From Phytophthora sp. 'mugwort' (taxonomy: Eukaryota; Oomycota; Peronosporomycetes; Peronosporales; Peronosporaceae), in NCBI GenBank assembly GCA_033558025.1, contig JAUCEF010000018.1, positions 2,170,001 through 2,234,000 on the forward strand: DNA of 64,000 bases, in the 5' to 3' direction. The notes under the pieces were generated by a model, which did no database searches, was not told the origin of the DNA, and saw only the letters and a program-made list of their open reading frames with translations. Below, piece by piece: positions 54,639 through 64,000 of this stretch. The number at the start of each line of letters is the position of its first letter. Position 1 is the first letter of the stretch. The translations under genes were made by a program, and so were the position numbers.

Positions 54639-55766
54639 ATGGCCAGCGACCTTCGCCTGGCCTATTTCCACTCCGACCATTTCAGCTACGAAGGGTCAGA
54701 TTGCAGTGATGCTCTGATGCAACGATCATCCTTGAGCCTACGCCAATCGAAACGTTGGGCCCCTCGGAGGATGAAGAGAATGGAGAGCTCCGGCGTCTGA
54801 GCGTAGGATAAGTGCAACCGCCAGTCGTTCAAGTTGAAGAGCAAACCAACGCGTGCCCGAGAACAAGTCCTTCACCTATCAAGGCTATTCCTATGCTGGG
54901 TACTACATTGGGGCTTCATCAACGAAGTATCGGTGTAGTGTCTACCGACGGACGGGTTGCAAGGCCAAGCTTTTGTAACAGCTAATGGAACCGATGTTTC
55001 TGGCGAGCATGCGCCAGATTGTACTTCTGATGCCCGCCGTCCGATAAGTTCAAGACCAACCGTCGTGAACTAGAAGGACCAGATGATTTTGGCGACTGAT
55101 GAAATTGGATTGGCTGACATAACGCTCACGCCTCAGGAAGTGTGGCACAGTATTCGCGACAAGTTCTACAGCATTGATGACTTGATTGTTCAGGAAGCTT
55201 CCAAGAAGCAGATTTTGGGCCGGCTTTATCCCTCAAGAACAGCCCATTTTGGACGTGAAGTCTACGGTCGTATCGAGAGTGAGTCTGTCACAATATGGTA
55301 CCACGTACACCAAGAGAAGACCTCTCTTCTGTGGGACAGGATCTTCTGCGATGAAGCGAGGGTGGATAGAAGATATTCAGGCATGATAGCGCAGCGGGTT
55401 TGCTCTGCTTTTTTTCTTGTAAAAAAGAGAGAGACAGAGGCGAGTAGTCCGCTCCTCGAATGCCTACTTCGAGAGGATGGATCCGTAACCACCGCTCTAG
55501 CTGTCTACTCCGATACTATTCAAAATTTACAATGGCTTCCGTTGGTTGACTTCAAGACTTCCCCAATACTGCACTGCTTGTTCATCTTGGACTCGAAATA
55601 TGGTAACACGACCTCCCTTGAACGAAACCTTACTGGCGAGACTCGAAATTTGATGCTGCCAAGTCAACCTGGATATCTCATTTTCACGGTGCTACAAAAG
55701 CGTAACTCGGGGTTCTGGCATCTTGCTCGGTACTGCTCCGTATCAATGTTGCGTCAGCTATTGTAG
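54639..55766 (+). pseudogene. MULE-type transposase, N-terminal half, decayed
   Basis: From the ATG at 54639 several frames are needed. Near 54880-54975 a zinc-finger-like segment (YAGYYIGASSTKYRCSVYRRTGCKA) resembles the FLYWCH-type start of oomycete Mutator-like transposases. The 227-codon frame 55083-55766 contains LADITLTPQEVWHSIRDKFY, KKQILGRLYPSRTAHFGREVYGRIE and later FILDSKYG-type segments, matching the region before the catalytic core. The catalytic core and C terminus are missing, because the sequence passes into Gypsy-3 near 55780. It is unrelated in sequence to the FAR1-type fragment at 460-1109. Confidence 0.6.
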
Positions 55767-55789
55767 TTCACTGAGGACGGCGTGGCGAA

Positions 55790-55896
55790 AAGCCGTGTTG
55801 ATCCTTTAGGATTGAGACCATCTCTTTCCTCAAGAATCATTTGATAAGGTCCGGCACTGAATGAACATTTGTGGAGGGCTCTCACGTGATATCGTC
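55790..55896 (-). pseudogene. Gypsy-3 integrase C-terminal end (left of nested Gypsy-2)
   Basis: Minus-strand reading from 55896 gives the second half of a chromodomain, with ITxEPSTNVHSVPDLIK where x is a TGA at the expected Trp codon. It continues the chromodomain start at 60107-60180, split by Gypsy-2. A 3' LTR for Gypsy-3 was not found to its left, where MULE sequence begins. Confidence 0.75.
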
Positions 55897-56129
55897 TGAT
55901 CCGTTTTTAGGGGTACGACACGAGTCAAATCTTGCTAATCCTACAGGTATCCTGATCCCCCTTCCCACAGCTGCCCAGGCCACGGGGGCCACCCACGTGT
56001 CACCTGTTCCTGGGTCGCCTATGATTGGAGGACTCGCTCATCTTCGTCTATCGGCTTCTGTAGGCCGACGCGCTTTCTCCCGAGCGTACTGATGGCGAGG
56101 GTGCCGTTGGGAATAATCGCGGCGGACCA
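55897..56129 (-). repeat. Gypsy-2 3' LTR (two internal deletions)
   Basis: 233 bp. Compared with the 297-bp partner it lacks about 35 bp after GAGTCAAATCTT and about 28 bp after CTCCCGAGCG. The remainder is about 95% alike by eye. Confidence 0.92.
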
Positions 56130-56140
56130 CTTCCCTCTCC
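56130..56140 (-). promoter_or_regulatory. Gypsy-2 polypurine tract
   Basis: GGAGAGGGAAG on the minus strand directly abuts the 3' LTR. Confidence 0.75.
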
Positions 56141-56269
56141 AACATGGAGCGAAGCTCGCCGCCTGTCGCCCTACGTAAGCTCGCGGCCGGCGGGACGTTG
56201 GCCTGCGTCTTGGAACCGCTCGTGTTTGTAGTGCAGCAGATTCCGTAGCTTTCGCTAGTGCCAGCGCCA

Positions 56270-57678
56270 TGCGCTGGCGCGCGTTATCGGCGGTAGCACC
56301 GTCGACGACCGCTGAAACAAAACCGGCACATCTGCTTTAACGGTCACCGCTGGTTCCCAAGAAGCTTCGGCGTCGTCAAGCCCGAATCACCTTACAATGA
56401 TCTCCCATTGGTCTGTCGCCGGGCCGATCCGACAGGCTCGAAGGGCCTCCACCAGGAGACCTCCTTCCCCGTGAATCGCCTGTTCGCGCAGTTCTTCAGC
56501 TTGTCCCCGCTGCGCGCCTCGATAGAGTCGCATCCGGGAAGCGTGACGGATAGAAATCGCGTATGGTTTTACGAGGTCTTGAGCCTCGAAGGTATAGTCA
56601 TTCAGTGCTTGGAGAACTCGTTTAGGTCCCCGCCAGATCAGCGCTAGCTTGTTCACGCTGCGGCGGTAGCGGTCGCAGCCAGGACAAAGTCCCCTTCACT
56701 GAAGCGTTGGAGCTTGACTCCCTGGCGCTTAGCGTGCCTAGCTCGAGCCGCCCGCCGGCGCTTCTCGCTGGCGTCGATCATCTCTTCGTGGATGCCGTCC
56801 ACAGCCATGCGTACGCTCTCCACATGTTTCTGAATTTCCGTTACCACAAAGTCGATCGTATGCTCGGCAGGATCGCTTGGGTGCAGTATGCTGCGCAGCT
56901 GAGAGTCCCCCGGAAGCGCTGTAAATGCCGTTAGCGGCGTCGCTCCCCCTAGTCGGTCTGCAGGCATTGTGTTTGAGGCCGCCTCCACCACCGGCAGGAC
57001 GGCAGGCCAATCGTGCACTTGTAGCTTGCTCTCACTGAGTAGAGCCTTTAGACACTTTAGGACCTCCCTCCCTATTCACGGCTTCCACGGTGCCATTGGC
57101 CCATGGAGTATATGCGGTGTAATGTGATGTTGGGCCCCAACGACTTTCTGCAATTTTCGACTACCATATTCTTGAAGTGAGTGACTGAACGGACACCCAA
57201 TGGTGCACACCTCCAAAACGCTTGAACCAGTTCAATAATCCACGGTATGACTGGTCCGCTCCGGCTTGCATGCAGGTAATCAGCTCTGCATAGCCGCTCA
57301 TGTTATCCATTATGACCAGAACGTATTTCACTCCCGTCTCCGTCCTAACCATCGTTAAAAAATCGAAATGGATAACCTAATTCGGCTTGGTCGCCCGGAT
57401 CGTCTCTCCGAACGGTTGTGGCACCCGACCTTGACGGTAACCGTGCAGTGTAGACATTCATGAACGAATGTAGCGACATCTTGTTCCATGGAGTCCCAGT
57501 CAAAAACATCGGCTAATGCTCGTATAGTTGCGCGAGCTCCACGGTGTCCACTAGCGCCTGCGTGCGCAATCACGCATAGACGCTGTTGTATCTCGGCGGC
57601 TTGGGGTGGGATCCAAACCCGGGCCCCCGCCATAAGCAGCAGTTGTTTCGCGTCGCCCCAGCTGACTCTGCTCGGCAC
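56270..57678 (-). pseudogene. Gypsy-2 integrase with C-terminal chromodomain
   Basis: Zinc-binding part at 57678-57355 (VIAHAGASGHRGARATIRAL, HECLHCTVTVKVG), core fragments at 57352-57161 (YVLVIMDNMSGYAELITC) and 57018-56653 (LPVVEAASNTMPADRLGGATPLTAFTAL), then WRGPKRVLQALNDYTFEAQDL (GPY module, 56656 on). Past 56440 the same frame reads WEIIVR, a TGA at the expected Trp, then FGLDDAEASWEPAVTVKADV, the W-aromatic core of a chromodomain. Chromodomains on integrases direct insertion to marked chromatin. The two Asp and Glu core residues cannot all be found in frame. Confidence 0.8.
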
Positions 57679-58480
57679 TGCCGGGCTGCTCGTTCATCCT
57701 TCATGGCTAAGCCAGCTCTCCACCGACTTAGTAAATCTCCCCATGCATTCTCGTCCCCGGGGCCAAGCTCTACCACATGCTGGAAAGGCACCAGGGATAA
57801 CGCCCACCTCTGTAACTTATCGGCTTGATATCGTGCCATAGCGCTATCTGTTGCGTACGGATTAAAAATGTAGACCAGATTTGGGGTTAAGGTGATCCGT
57901 GTATAGACGGAAACCACCTAGTCGTAATAGCAAGTATTCCAATCGCCGCGTCGCTTCTACTAGCGAACGCTTCTTTCTCGATAGTAGCCCAGCGACTAGC
58001 CGCGCCTACAAAACGGCCACTGAGGAACGCCAAAGACCAATGCTTCTGCTGGTCTCGCGGCAGCTGGATCTCGTCCGGGTCCAGCTGCGTCAGTACGGCG
58101 CCCCAGTAGTCCTGGCTATCGTTCGTATACAAACATAGCGCCGCGGCAGATCTAGGATGTCCGAGTGTCAAGTCCATGGACGCGTTCTGCTCCTCGACGT
58201 AGCAGGCGAGGCTCCGCAAAACCAGCGGCCTCGCCGATGTGGTCTGCCGCACCTCGTCGAACGTGGACAGCCGATTCACACTGAACCACTTACCCCCAAC
58301 CCGAGTCAGCTCGACTCGCTCGACGGTCTTGACATCTACCGTCCGACCGGCCCGTTCCAACGCGTCCACTACTCCTCCTCTTGCCACGAGGAAGGTGTCG
58401 GCTCCGAGTCAAGCGTGAGTGCCTTGACTAGGACGCCGTCAACGTCCGTCTCGGCCGTCCCTCGGTCTTCATCTTCTGTT
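57570..58480 (-). pseudogene. Gypsy-2 fused protease start / RNase H (RT deleted)
   Basis: The frame 58387-57887 begins with a protease-like stretch (GGVVDALERAGRTVDVKTVE) and passes, after about 60 residues, into RNase H sequence (AALCLYTNDSQDYWGAVLTQ, HWSLAFLSGRFVGAASRWAT, IEKEAFA). The second RNase H part is in 57917-57570 (NLVYIFNPYAT, KLQRWALSLVPFQHVVELGP). No RT motif lies between, marking an internal deletion of the RT region. Confidence 0.75.
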
Positions 58481-59665
58481 TGTTCGATAGGTGTTGGGTC
58501 GTCCAGTGTCTTCTCGTTGTCCGTAGTCCTCACGCGCCGCACATTGACGCGAGCAGCGTCTTTCCGGGGTCGTAGTTCTTTCAGGAGTCGGGCGGCCTCG
58601 CCGGGTTGCACTCGTGGACAATCCCGTACCATATGGTCCACCTGCCCGCACTTCAGACAGGGACGAGCAACAGACCCGCTGCCTCTAGCCGTCACCGCTG
58701 GAAGAGCTCCTCCCGCTACGCGTGATGCTCCGGGGCGACGTGGAAATCCACCGCCACCTCGACCACTGTCTAGTCCACTCTGCTCGCCTCCGGCTGTGGC
58801 TCCTGGGGGAGGCCTGCCGTGCCTGTCACTATCGGTGGCTCCGGCGGCTCCTCGACCTCTGTAGTGACCTGGGCGTCCTCCTCGACCTCTGCCTCCTCGA
58901 CGCCCGCCGTGGCTCGATTGGGTATTTGCACTCGTGGCCAGTAGGGCCGCATGCTCCTAAGTCATAAACTCCTTCATCAACGACGTCACCCAGGTGCAGA
59001 AGGGCACCCCAGCTTTCTTGTATTTCTTGTTTGCTTGTAACGACAACCGCACCTTGACCACCGCTCTAAAACCATCCGGCGCGAGCGCAGCGGCGAGGTA
59101 CTGCACCAGTCGGCGCTGCTCGTGCTCGAACGCGAGTTCCGTGAGGTTGTGCTTGTCCAGAATGGTCTCCATGCCCCCCTTGGATATTCATCATTCTGGA
59201 CTTTGGCTCCGACCAGCGCATGTCCATTCGGAAAGCCTGCATCGCCTTGTCGACGGCTGCATAGTCTACTAGAGTAGGTGTAGTCGCTTGTAGAAAATAA
59301 CTCACCCATGGCTCCTCCGTTATGCTTTGGGGCTGCGAAGTGTCGAACTCGTAGCGGGCGATCATCCGCTTCGTCCGGGTATCCACACAAGCCCCGATAC
59401 GCTTTGCGAAAACGTTGCTCCACTCGGTCTGCAACGCGTTCACTGCAGCTAGGTACGTATCATACTTCCGCATAAAGTCTCTCTTATCCTGCATTGTTCT
59501 TCCTTCGAACCGCGGCGGCTGCGGGAGCGCCGGGGCTGCGGCGACTCGCCGTCCATTCACCACCGGGCTCGCCGTAGCCATCGCCACACCTGCCTCCCCG
59601 TCGCCTCCCTGCGGCGCCTCGAACGGGTTGAGTATCTGTAGTCGCATACCTGGCGTCTGCGGCAC
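58369..59665 (-). pseudogene. Gypsy-2 gag with zinc knuckle
   Basis: The frame 59665-59066 contains PPRFEGRTMQDKRDFMRKYD and RIGACVDTRTKRMIARYEFD of the Gag core; the continuation is in another frame (59172-58957, LAAALAPDGFRAVVKVRLSL). A CCHC knuckle CLKCGQVDHMVRDCP lies in the 58695-58369 frame. At least two frame changes. Confidence 0.78.
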
Positions 59666-59804
59666 CTGGACTGGACTCCTAGTGCGGCGTTCGCCAAGTC
59701 ATCGCCTTCATCGTAGTCTGCCATCTTTACGCACGACACGGTCACGCGGAGTTCAGGTCTTAGGTTTGTTCAATCCTAGTCAGAACTAGAACTAAAGTTA
59801 ACTT

Positions 59805-60101
59805 TGATCCGTTCCTAGGGGAGCGACACGAGTCAAATCTTAAACTGATTGGGATTTCGCTGGCTTACCTGCCCTTTTGCTAATCCTACAGGTATCCTGA
59901 TACCCCTTCCAACAGCTGCCCAGGCCACGGGGGCCACCCATGTGTCACCTGTTCCTAGGTCGCCTATGATTGGAGGACTCGCTCATCTTCGTCTATCGGC
60001 TTCTATAGGCCGACGCGCTTTCTCCCGAGCGTGATACATAGTACCACTGGTACCTCAGTACTGATGGCGAGGGTGCCGCTGGGAATAATCACGGCGGATC
60101 A
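59805..60101 (-). repeat. Gypsy-2 5' LTR
   Basis: 297 bp with TG...CA ends, partner of 55897-56129 and the longer of the two. Confidence 0.92.
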
Positions 60102-60106
60102 TCGTC

Positions 60107-61249
60107 GACCGCTCCGATCCACTTGCACTTGTATTCGTCGTGTCTGTCACATCTAAATCGATGCTCCAGAATGGCTTCTACGAGATGACCTTCTGACCAT
60201 CTTTCGATCGCACGGTGGCTACCGAGCTCTCTCGTGTCGTCGAAGTATCTTTCTCAAAGAGTTTTAAGCTCACCGTACGAAACACGGGGTGCGGTGAGCT
60301 TTCTTGTGGCAGATTTAGCCGATAGGAGGCACTACCTTGCACATACTCGATCACTTCATACGGACCAATCCACTTCGGCGCTAAAAGGTTTATGCTTTGA
60401 AGCTCCAGTATTTTCCACACTCAAGTTTCGGGTCGACATCAGAACCTTCGCCAATTTTGAACGTTTGGTATTTCCGCCCTTTATTATACTGCAGTTTCAT
60501 TTTTTCGGCAGCATTTAGTACTTGAGCTTGGAGTTCCCTCAGTATCTGTTCCATGTGAAGCAGGAACGTCAATGCCGGCTTTGTTGAAGCTGTTGGCGTC
60601 GCCCGGACGTCCAAATTGATCGGCATCGCTGGATTGTACCCCAAGTCCGCAAAGAATGGAGACATTCGAATCGAGTATTGATAGTGCCGATTGTAGGCGA
60701 ATTCTGCCAAGGCCACATATGACGACCAGTCATTCTTGCAGCCGCCGACTTAGCTCCGAAAATATGTTTCCATATCGCGCAACTCGTGGTAAGCTGCCGA
60801 CATTCTTAGCCTGGTACCCGTCAGTTTTGCACACTCTTGCCAAAAATGCGACGTAAATTTGATTCACGATCGGATGTAATGTCTTGTGGAATACCATGGT
60901 AACGCACATAGTTGTTCATGAATACTGCAGCAAACTTCTCAGCTGATATTCTGGTATTTGTTTCCACAAAATGAGCCCTCTTCGTTAGTCGATCCACAAT
61001 CACTAATACGACGTACTTTCCATCTTCATTTGCGGGGAGGCCACTTACGAAATCCATTCCTATCGATGTCCCACGTCCCTGTTGGTGTCTCTGAAGGCCG
61101 AAGCAAGCCTGGTGCTTTTCCTGTTCTGCCTTTCGATCGTTGGCAGGTTTGACACGTTTTGACGTAGTGTGTGATATACGTTTATGCACGTTCCTCCAAA
61201 AGAACTGTTCCTGCACCGCCCGCGTTTTTTTCAATGCCCGGATGGCCAC
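60107..61249 (-). pseudogene. Gypsy-3 integrase and first half of chromodomain
   Basis: The core frame 61249-60821 has HTTSKRVKPANDRKAEQEKH, then IGMDFVSGLPANEDGKYVVL, VIVDRLTKRAHFVET (first Asp) and YHGIPQDITSDRESN (second Asp). The region with the catalytic Glu follows in 60716-60390 (MALAEFAYNRHYQYSIRMSP). The 60420-60178 frame carries PKWIGPYEVIEYVQGSASYRL (GPY module). From about 60200, a third frame gives HLVEAILEHRFRC and YKCKWIGAVDD, half a chromodomain, stopping at the Gypsy-2 target site. Confidence 0.83.
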
Positions 61250-61442
61250 TGATGGTGCTGTCGTGAGTCCCCCACAGGATCGCGTTAGACTGCTTCGTTA
61301 TCCTTTGGAATCCATAAACACGAAGTCTCTTTGTAATCATAATACACCAAATCATCAGCGTCAGAATATCGAAAACGGTCTGCGTTCACGATCGCGGGCT
61401 TCTTGTTCTCTCTTAAGTTTCGCGTATGAATTTCTGACTTGT

Positions 61443-61637
61443 TTATGCTCTACGAATTAACTCCTTTCGAGATTTCGGGGGCAGCTTTCGACTGGCATGC
61501 ATCTGTTCCGTTTTCAGTGCTTGAAAATCAACTTCGAAATCGCTCCTTTTGCTCAACGCGTCAGCTACTGTGTTTGCTTCACCTGGAATGTAGCTAAACT
61601 TGAGCTGATAGTCAAATAATAGGTTATACTCCGGCAA
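61443..61637 (-). pseudogene. Gypsy-3 RNase H C-terminal fragment
   Basis: The frame contains LLFDYQLKFSYIPGEANTVADALSKR, the conserved end of Ty3-type RNase H with its last acidic residue (ADALS). The first part of the domain is in other frames at 61640-61900. Confidence 0.75.
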
Positions 61638-62136
61638 ATACGCCGATTACTCTTCTGTGTGAGAGCTTTTTCCAGTGATCGATGATCCGTTGCAACGGTG
61701 CATCCTCCATCTATCAAGTACACAGGCCAAATATTTTCAAGCAATGGATAATTGCCAGCATCTCTTGCTCATGTGTTGGGTAATTTAACTCAGCCGAGGT
61801 GAGCTTTTGCCCTGTGAATGCTATTGGATGCTCGATTTTGTTTGTATTCGATCCTTCCCTCGTCTCGACCTCGTCCGACGGAGATTCGCCCTATTACAAG
61901 ACTCCTCCGATCGCGAATTGTGACGCATCTGCCCGAATTCGAAAAGGCTGAGAAAAATCAGGAAATGCGAGCACTGGAGTCTTGTTTAAGTGCTTCACAT
62001 ACTGTTTGGTCCGAGGGTGTCCACACAAGCACCGTTGACTTCGATTTAACGAGATTGAACAACGAGTACTAATTTCCGTGTAATGAGCATAAAATCGTTG
62101 TACGTAGACTGCTGTTCCTAGGAAGGATTGAAAATC

Positions 62137-62983
62137 CTAAATAGTCCGCGGCACTTTTTTTTGGCCATTCCTTAATGACAGCCAACTTGTCTCGATCAAC
62201 TCGAACCCTTCAATACCAATAAAATCACCTAGACATGGAATTTCGCGGCTACAAATCGTCGACTTCGCCAATTTAAAATACAAGTTGCGGTCCAGACACC
62301 TCTGGAATACTGTAGCGAGACGGACTTCGATGTCTTCATCTTTAGTGAAAACATAAATATCATCGAAGTATGTGGCAAAAGAATCGCTCATGTCCTTGAA
62401 AATGATGGTGACTATTCGGTTAAAGGTAGCAGGAGCATTACTTAAACATGGGCACGGCCAGATATTCAAATAAGCCCTCTGGGGTTTGGAACGCGGTTAA
62501 TGGTATATCCTTCTTGCGCATCCTACTTTGATAATACCCCGACAAAAGGTCGGAGCAACTGTACCACCGACATGTTTCCATCCTGTCAAATATGCCGTCT
62601 TTGCGAGGCATTGGCGTGGACTGGCTAGTTGTTTTCTGGTTAATGGTTCGATAGTCATGAACGATCCTCCACCCAACTGGTTTCTTTATGCAAACGTTGG
62701 CGCCCCATGTGGAGATATACTAGGGCGAAATACACCTGCTTCTAGCATCTCCTTCAAGCACGCTTAAATTTTGCGTTTGTTCACGGCTCAGCCGCCATTG
62801 TAGGCGAAATATTGCCCCGACCCGGCACAGGTCCATTACTGCATGCACTGGTCGTCCCTTCGGTAACTTCGTACGAAAAATGGGGTCAAACTTGTGAATC
62901 AACGGAAAATTAGGGTTATCTTTGAACGATTCAAGATCCGTTGTGGCCTGACGCTCAGAATTTTCGCGCGTCTTCGACTCCAC
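62137..62983 (-). pseudogene. Gypsy-3 reverse transcriptase
   Basis: The N-terminal part at 62983-62720 (HKFDPIFRTKLPKGRPVH) precedes a frame-shifted middle. 62469-62137 contains LSNAPATFNRIV and TYFDDIYVFTKDE, the catalytic box as YFDD instead of the commoner YxDD with Leu or Val, then RCLDRNLYFKLAKSTICSRE. The first catalytic Asp region is not readable in one frame. Confidence 0.8.
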
Positions 62984-63006
62984 TGAGTGAGTTGATTTTG
63001 CAATTG

Positions 63007-63959
63007 TTATATTGCTTCTACCTCCATGGATGTAAAGTCGCCTCCCCGTTTTAATGCTGAATGGAGCATGTTGATAGTTTTAGGCGCTACAACTATAACT
63101 TCGTACTTCTTGGATCGTGCCAGCTTTTTTGCTTGTTTTATCGAAATGAAACATGTCATTCCATGCACTCGGCTAGTATGTCGAGTCTTTTCGGCGCCTC
63201 CTTGAAGGATGTGAATCTTGGTTGACTGTTGCGTATGGCGCTTAACGATTTTCAGAACTGGCGAGCTGTTAGATAACTCTTGCTGCCGTTTTGCCACTTG
63301 GTACGGAGGCTTTTTCCCGTGTTTAAGGACTAAGCTGACGTACTCTTCAGTGCTGCATATCCGATCTGTACTCCAATCAATGATTGGTGTCATCTTTCTT
63401 TTCCGCGGCACCCCCATCATGATGTCACATTGATTCGGTATAAAACACACTTTGAACTCGAAATTGAATGAGGCCATCTCATCAACAAAATAGATCGTTC
63501 CACTCGGAATGTTTTCTCTCTGGCCATTTCCTACTGTAACTTCAAATTCCCCGTGATCCACCACGTAGTTCTGTAGCCCATTACTTGCAACGAAATCTTC
63601 GCTAAAAACGCCACAAAAATCAGCTCCCTCATAAAAAAAACGCGGTACACCGAAAAATCTTGTTATTGCAGACTCCGACTTCTTCACGTGATATTTACTC
63701 CAGTCAGCATCGGGAAAAGCTGTCTCGCTGAAGTACTTTGCATTTGACTCTTAGCCAGGGTCAAATACCCAGGTGACGAGATGGTCATTTGCTGTTTGTT
63801 GTCCTGGGTCGTCCACCTATATTTTTTTTCCAGAACTTCGAAAATGTTTTCATTTACAACCCGAGCGTGTGCGAGGCTGGTGTTCAAGTCCACAATGTCC
63901 TTGGCACGCACGTTTGACTTGTAGGCAGGAATAACCGTGTTATGCATTAGATCCGCCAA
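63007..63959 (-). pseudogene. Gypsy-3 protease region
   Basis: Frames 63959-63684 (MADLMHNTVIPAYKSNVRAK) and 63687-63007 (GADFCGVFSEDFVASNGLQN, VTVGNGQRENIPSGTIYFVD, FKVCFIPNQCDIMMGVPRKR) resemble the retropepsin-like domain of Ty3 elements: a short strand-turn start, flap and the IMMG-type second motif. The expected catalytic D[ST]G is not visible (GADFCG instead), so activity is doubtful. Confidence 0.65.
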
Positions 63960-64000
63960 CTACGCTGAATCAGCCAGTAAGTACTCTCCGCTCGAAAACA

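Larger units (their letters stand above)
55897..60101 (-). mobile_element. Gypsy-2: internally deleted chromodomain Gypsy element
   Basis: LTR-like repeats at 55897-56129 and 59805-60101 with TG...CA ends, and TCGTC duplicated on both sides (55892-55896, 60102-60106), mark a complete insertion of 4,205 bp. In element orientation: 5' LTR, gag, zinc knuckle, start of protease, then directly RNase H, integrase, chromodomain, polypurine tract and 3' LTR. Most of the protease and all of the RT are missing, so it depended on other elements or was deleted after insertion. All coding parts carry frame breaks. Confidence 0.92.
60107..64000 (-). mobile_element. Gypsy-3: chromodomain Gypsy, cut by Gypsy-2 and by window end
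   Basis: Ty3-type pol on the minus strand, protease (63.7 kb) to integrase and chromodomain (60.1 kb), with its last part displaced to 55790-55896 by the Gypsy-2 insertion. The 5' LTR and most of gag would lie beyond 64000. Frame breaks occur in every domain. Confidence 0.85.

Noticed and set aside
1..64000. CRISPR arrays, bacterial operons, rRNA genes
   Set aside because: No regularly spaced repeats with unique spacers, no operon layout and no rRNA sequence were seen.

Overview
The window looks like nuclear DNA of an oomycete, most probably a Phytophthora-like peronosporalean. The evidence is very short spliced introns (54-84 nt), start-proximal motifs resembling the oomycete initiator, and the mix of transposable elements (Gypsy and Copia retroelements, pogo-like and FAR1/MULE-type DNA transposons, LINE remnants) around a small gene island. 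The genus is inference. No plastid, mitochondrial or bacterial signature was seen.

Layout. 0-6.4 kb: decayed repeats: a FAR1/MULE transposase fragment, a double-stranded-beta-helix-like pseudogene between two diverged direct repeats, a tRNA-like sequence and a pogo-type transposase pseudogene. 6.5-14.1 kb: a degraded Copia element split exactly at its reverse transcriptase YADD motif by a 2,447-bp pogo/Tc1-type transposon (10810-13256; TA duplication, terminal inverted repeats, palindromic subterminal sites; transposase interrupted by one stop). 14.8-27.2 kb: the gene island: a Maf-type nucleotide pyrophosphatase (4 exons), two divergent MBOAT lysophospholipid acyltransferase paralogues (one with 3 introns, one intronless), a small secreted sushi-domain protein, a mucin-like membrane-anchored surface protein and a PX-domain protein.

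29.1-42.2 kb: one 13.1-kb Gypsy element on the minus strand with about 99% identical 590-bp LTRs and a 4-bp target duplication. Besides gag, protease, RT, RNase H and integrase it carries a multi-pass membrane-protein reading frame running into the 3' LTR, and a decayed opposite-strand coding region between pol and that frame. These two extra regions are the best candidates for something undescribed. 44.1-45.0 kb: an intact three-exon ApaH-like phosphatase. 45.7-64 kb: LINE, pogo and MULE remnants, a second copy of the beta-helix family, and a Gypsy (60.1-64 kb, running off the window) whose integrase chromodomain was split by a smaller, internally deleted chromodomain Gypsy (55897-60101, 5-bp target duplication).

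Gene co-operation is limited. The two acyltransferases probably share an upstream region and a lipid-remodelling role. The sushi and mucin-like genes are adjacent same-strand genes for secreted or surface proteins. The rest is a record of nested insertions. All splice models were inferred by reading GT/AG signals and family continuity, without transcripts.
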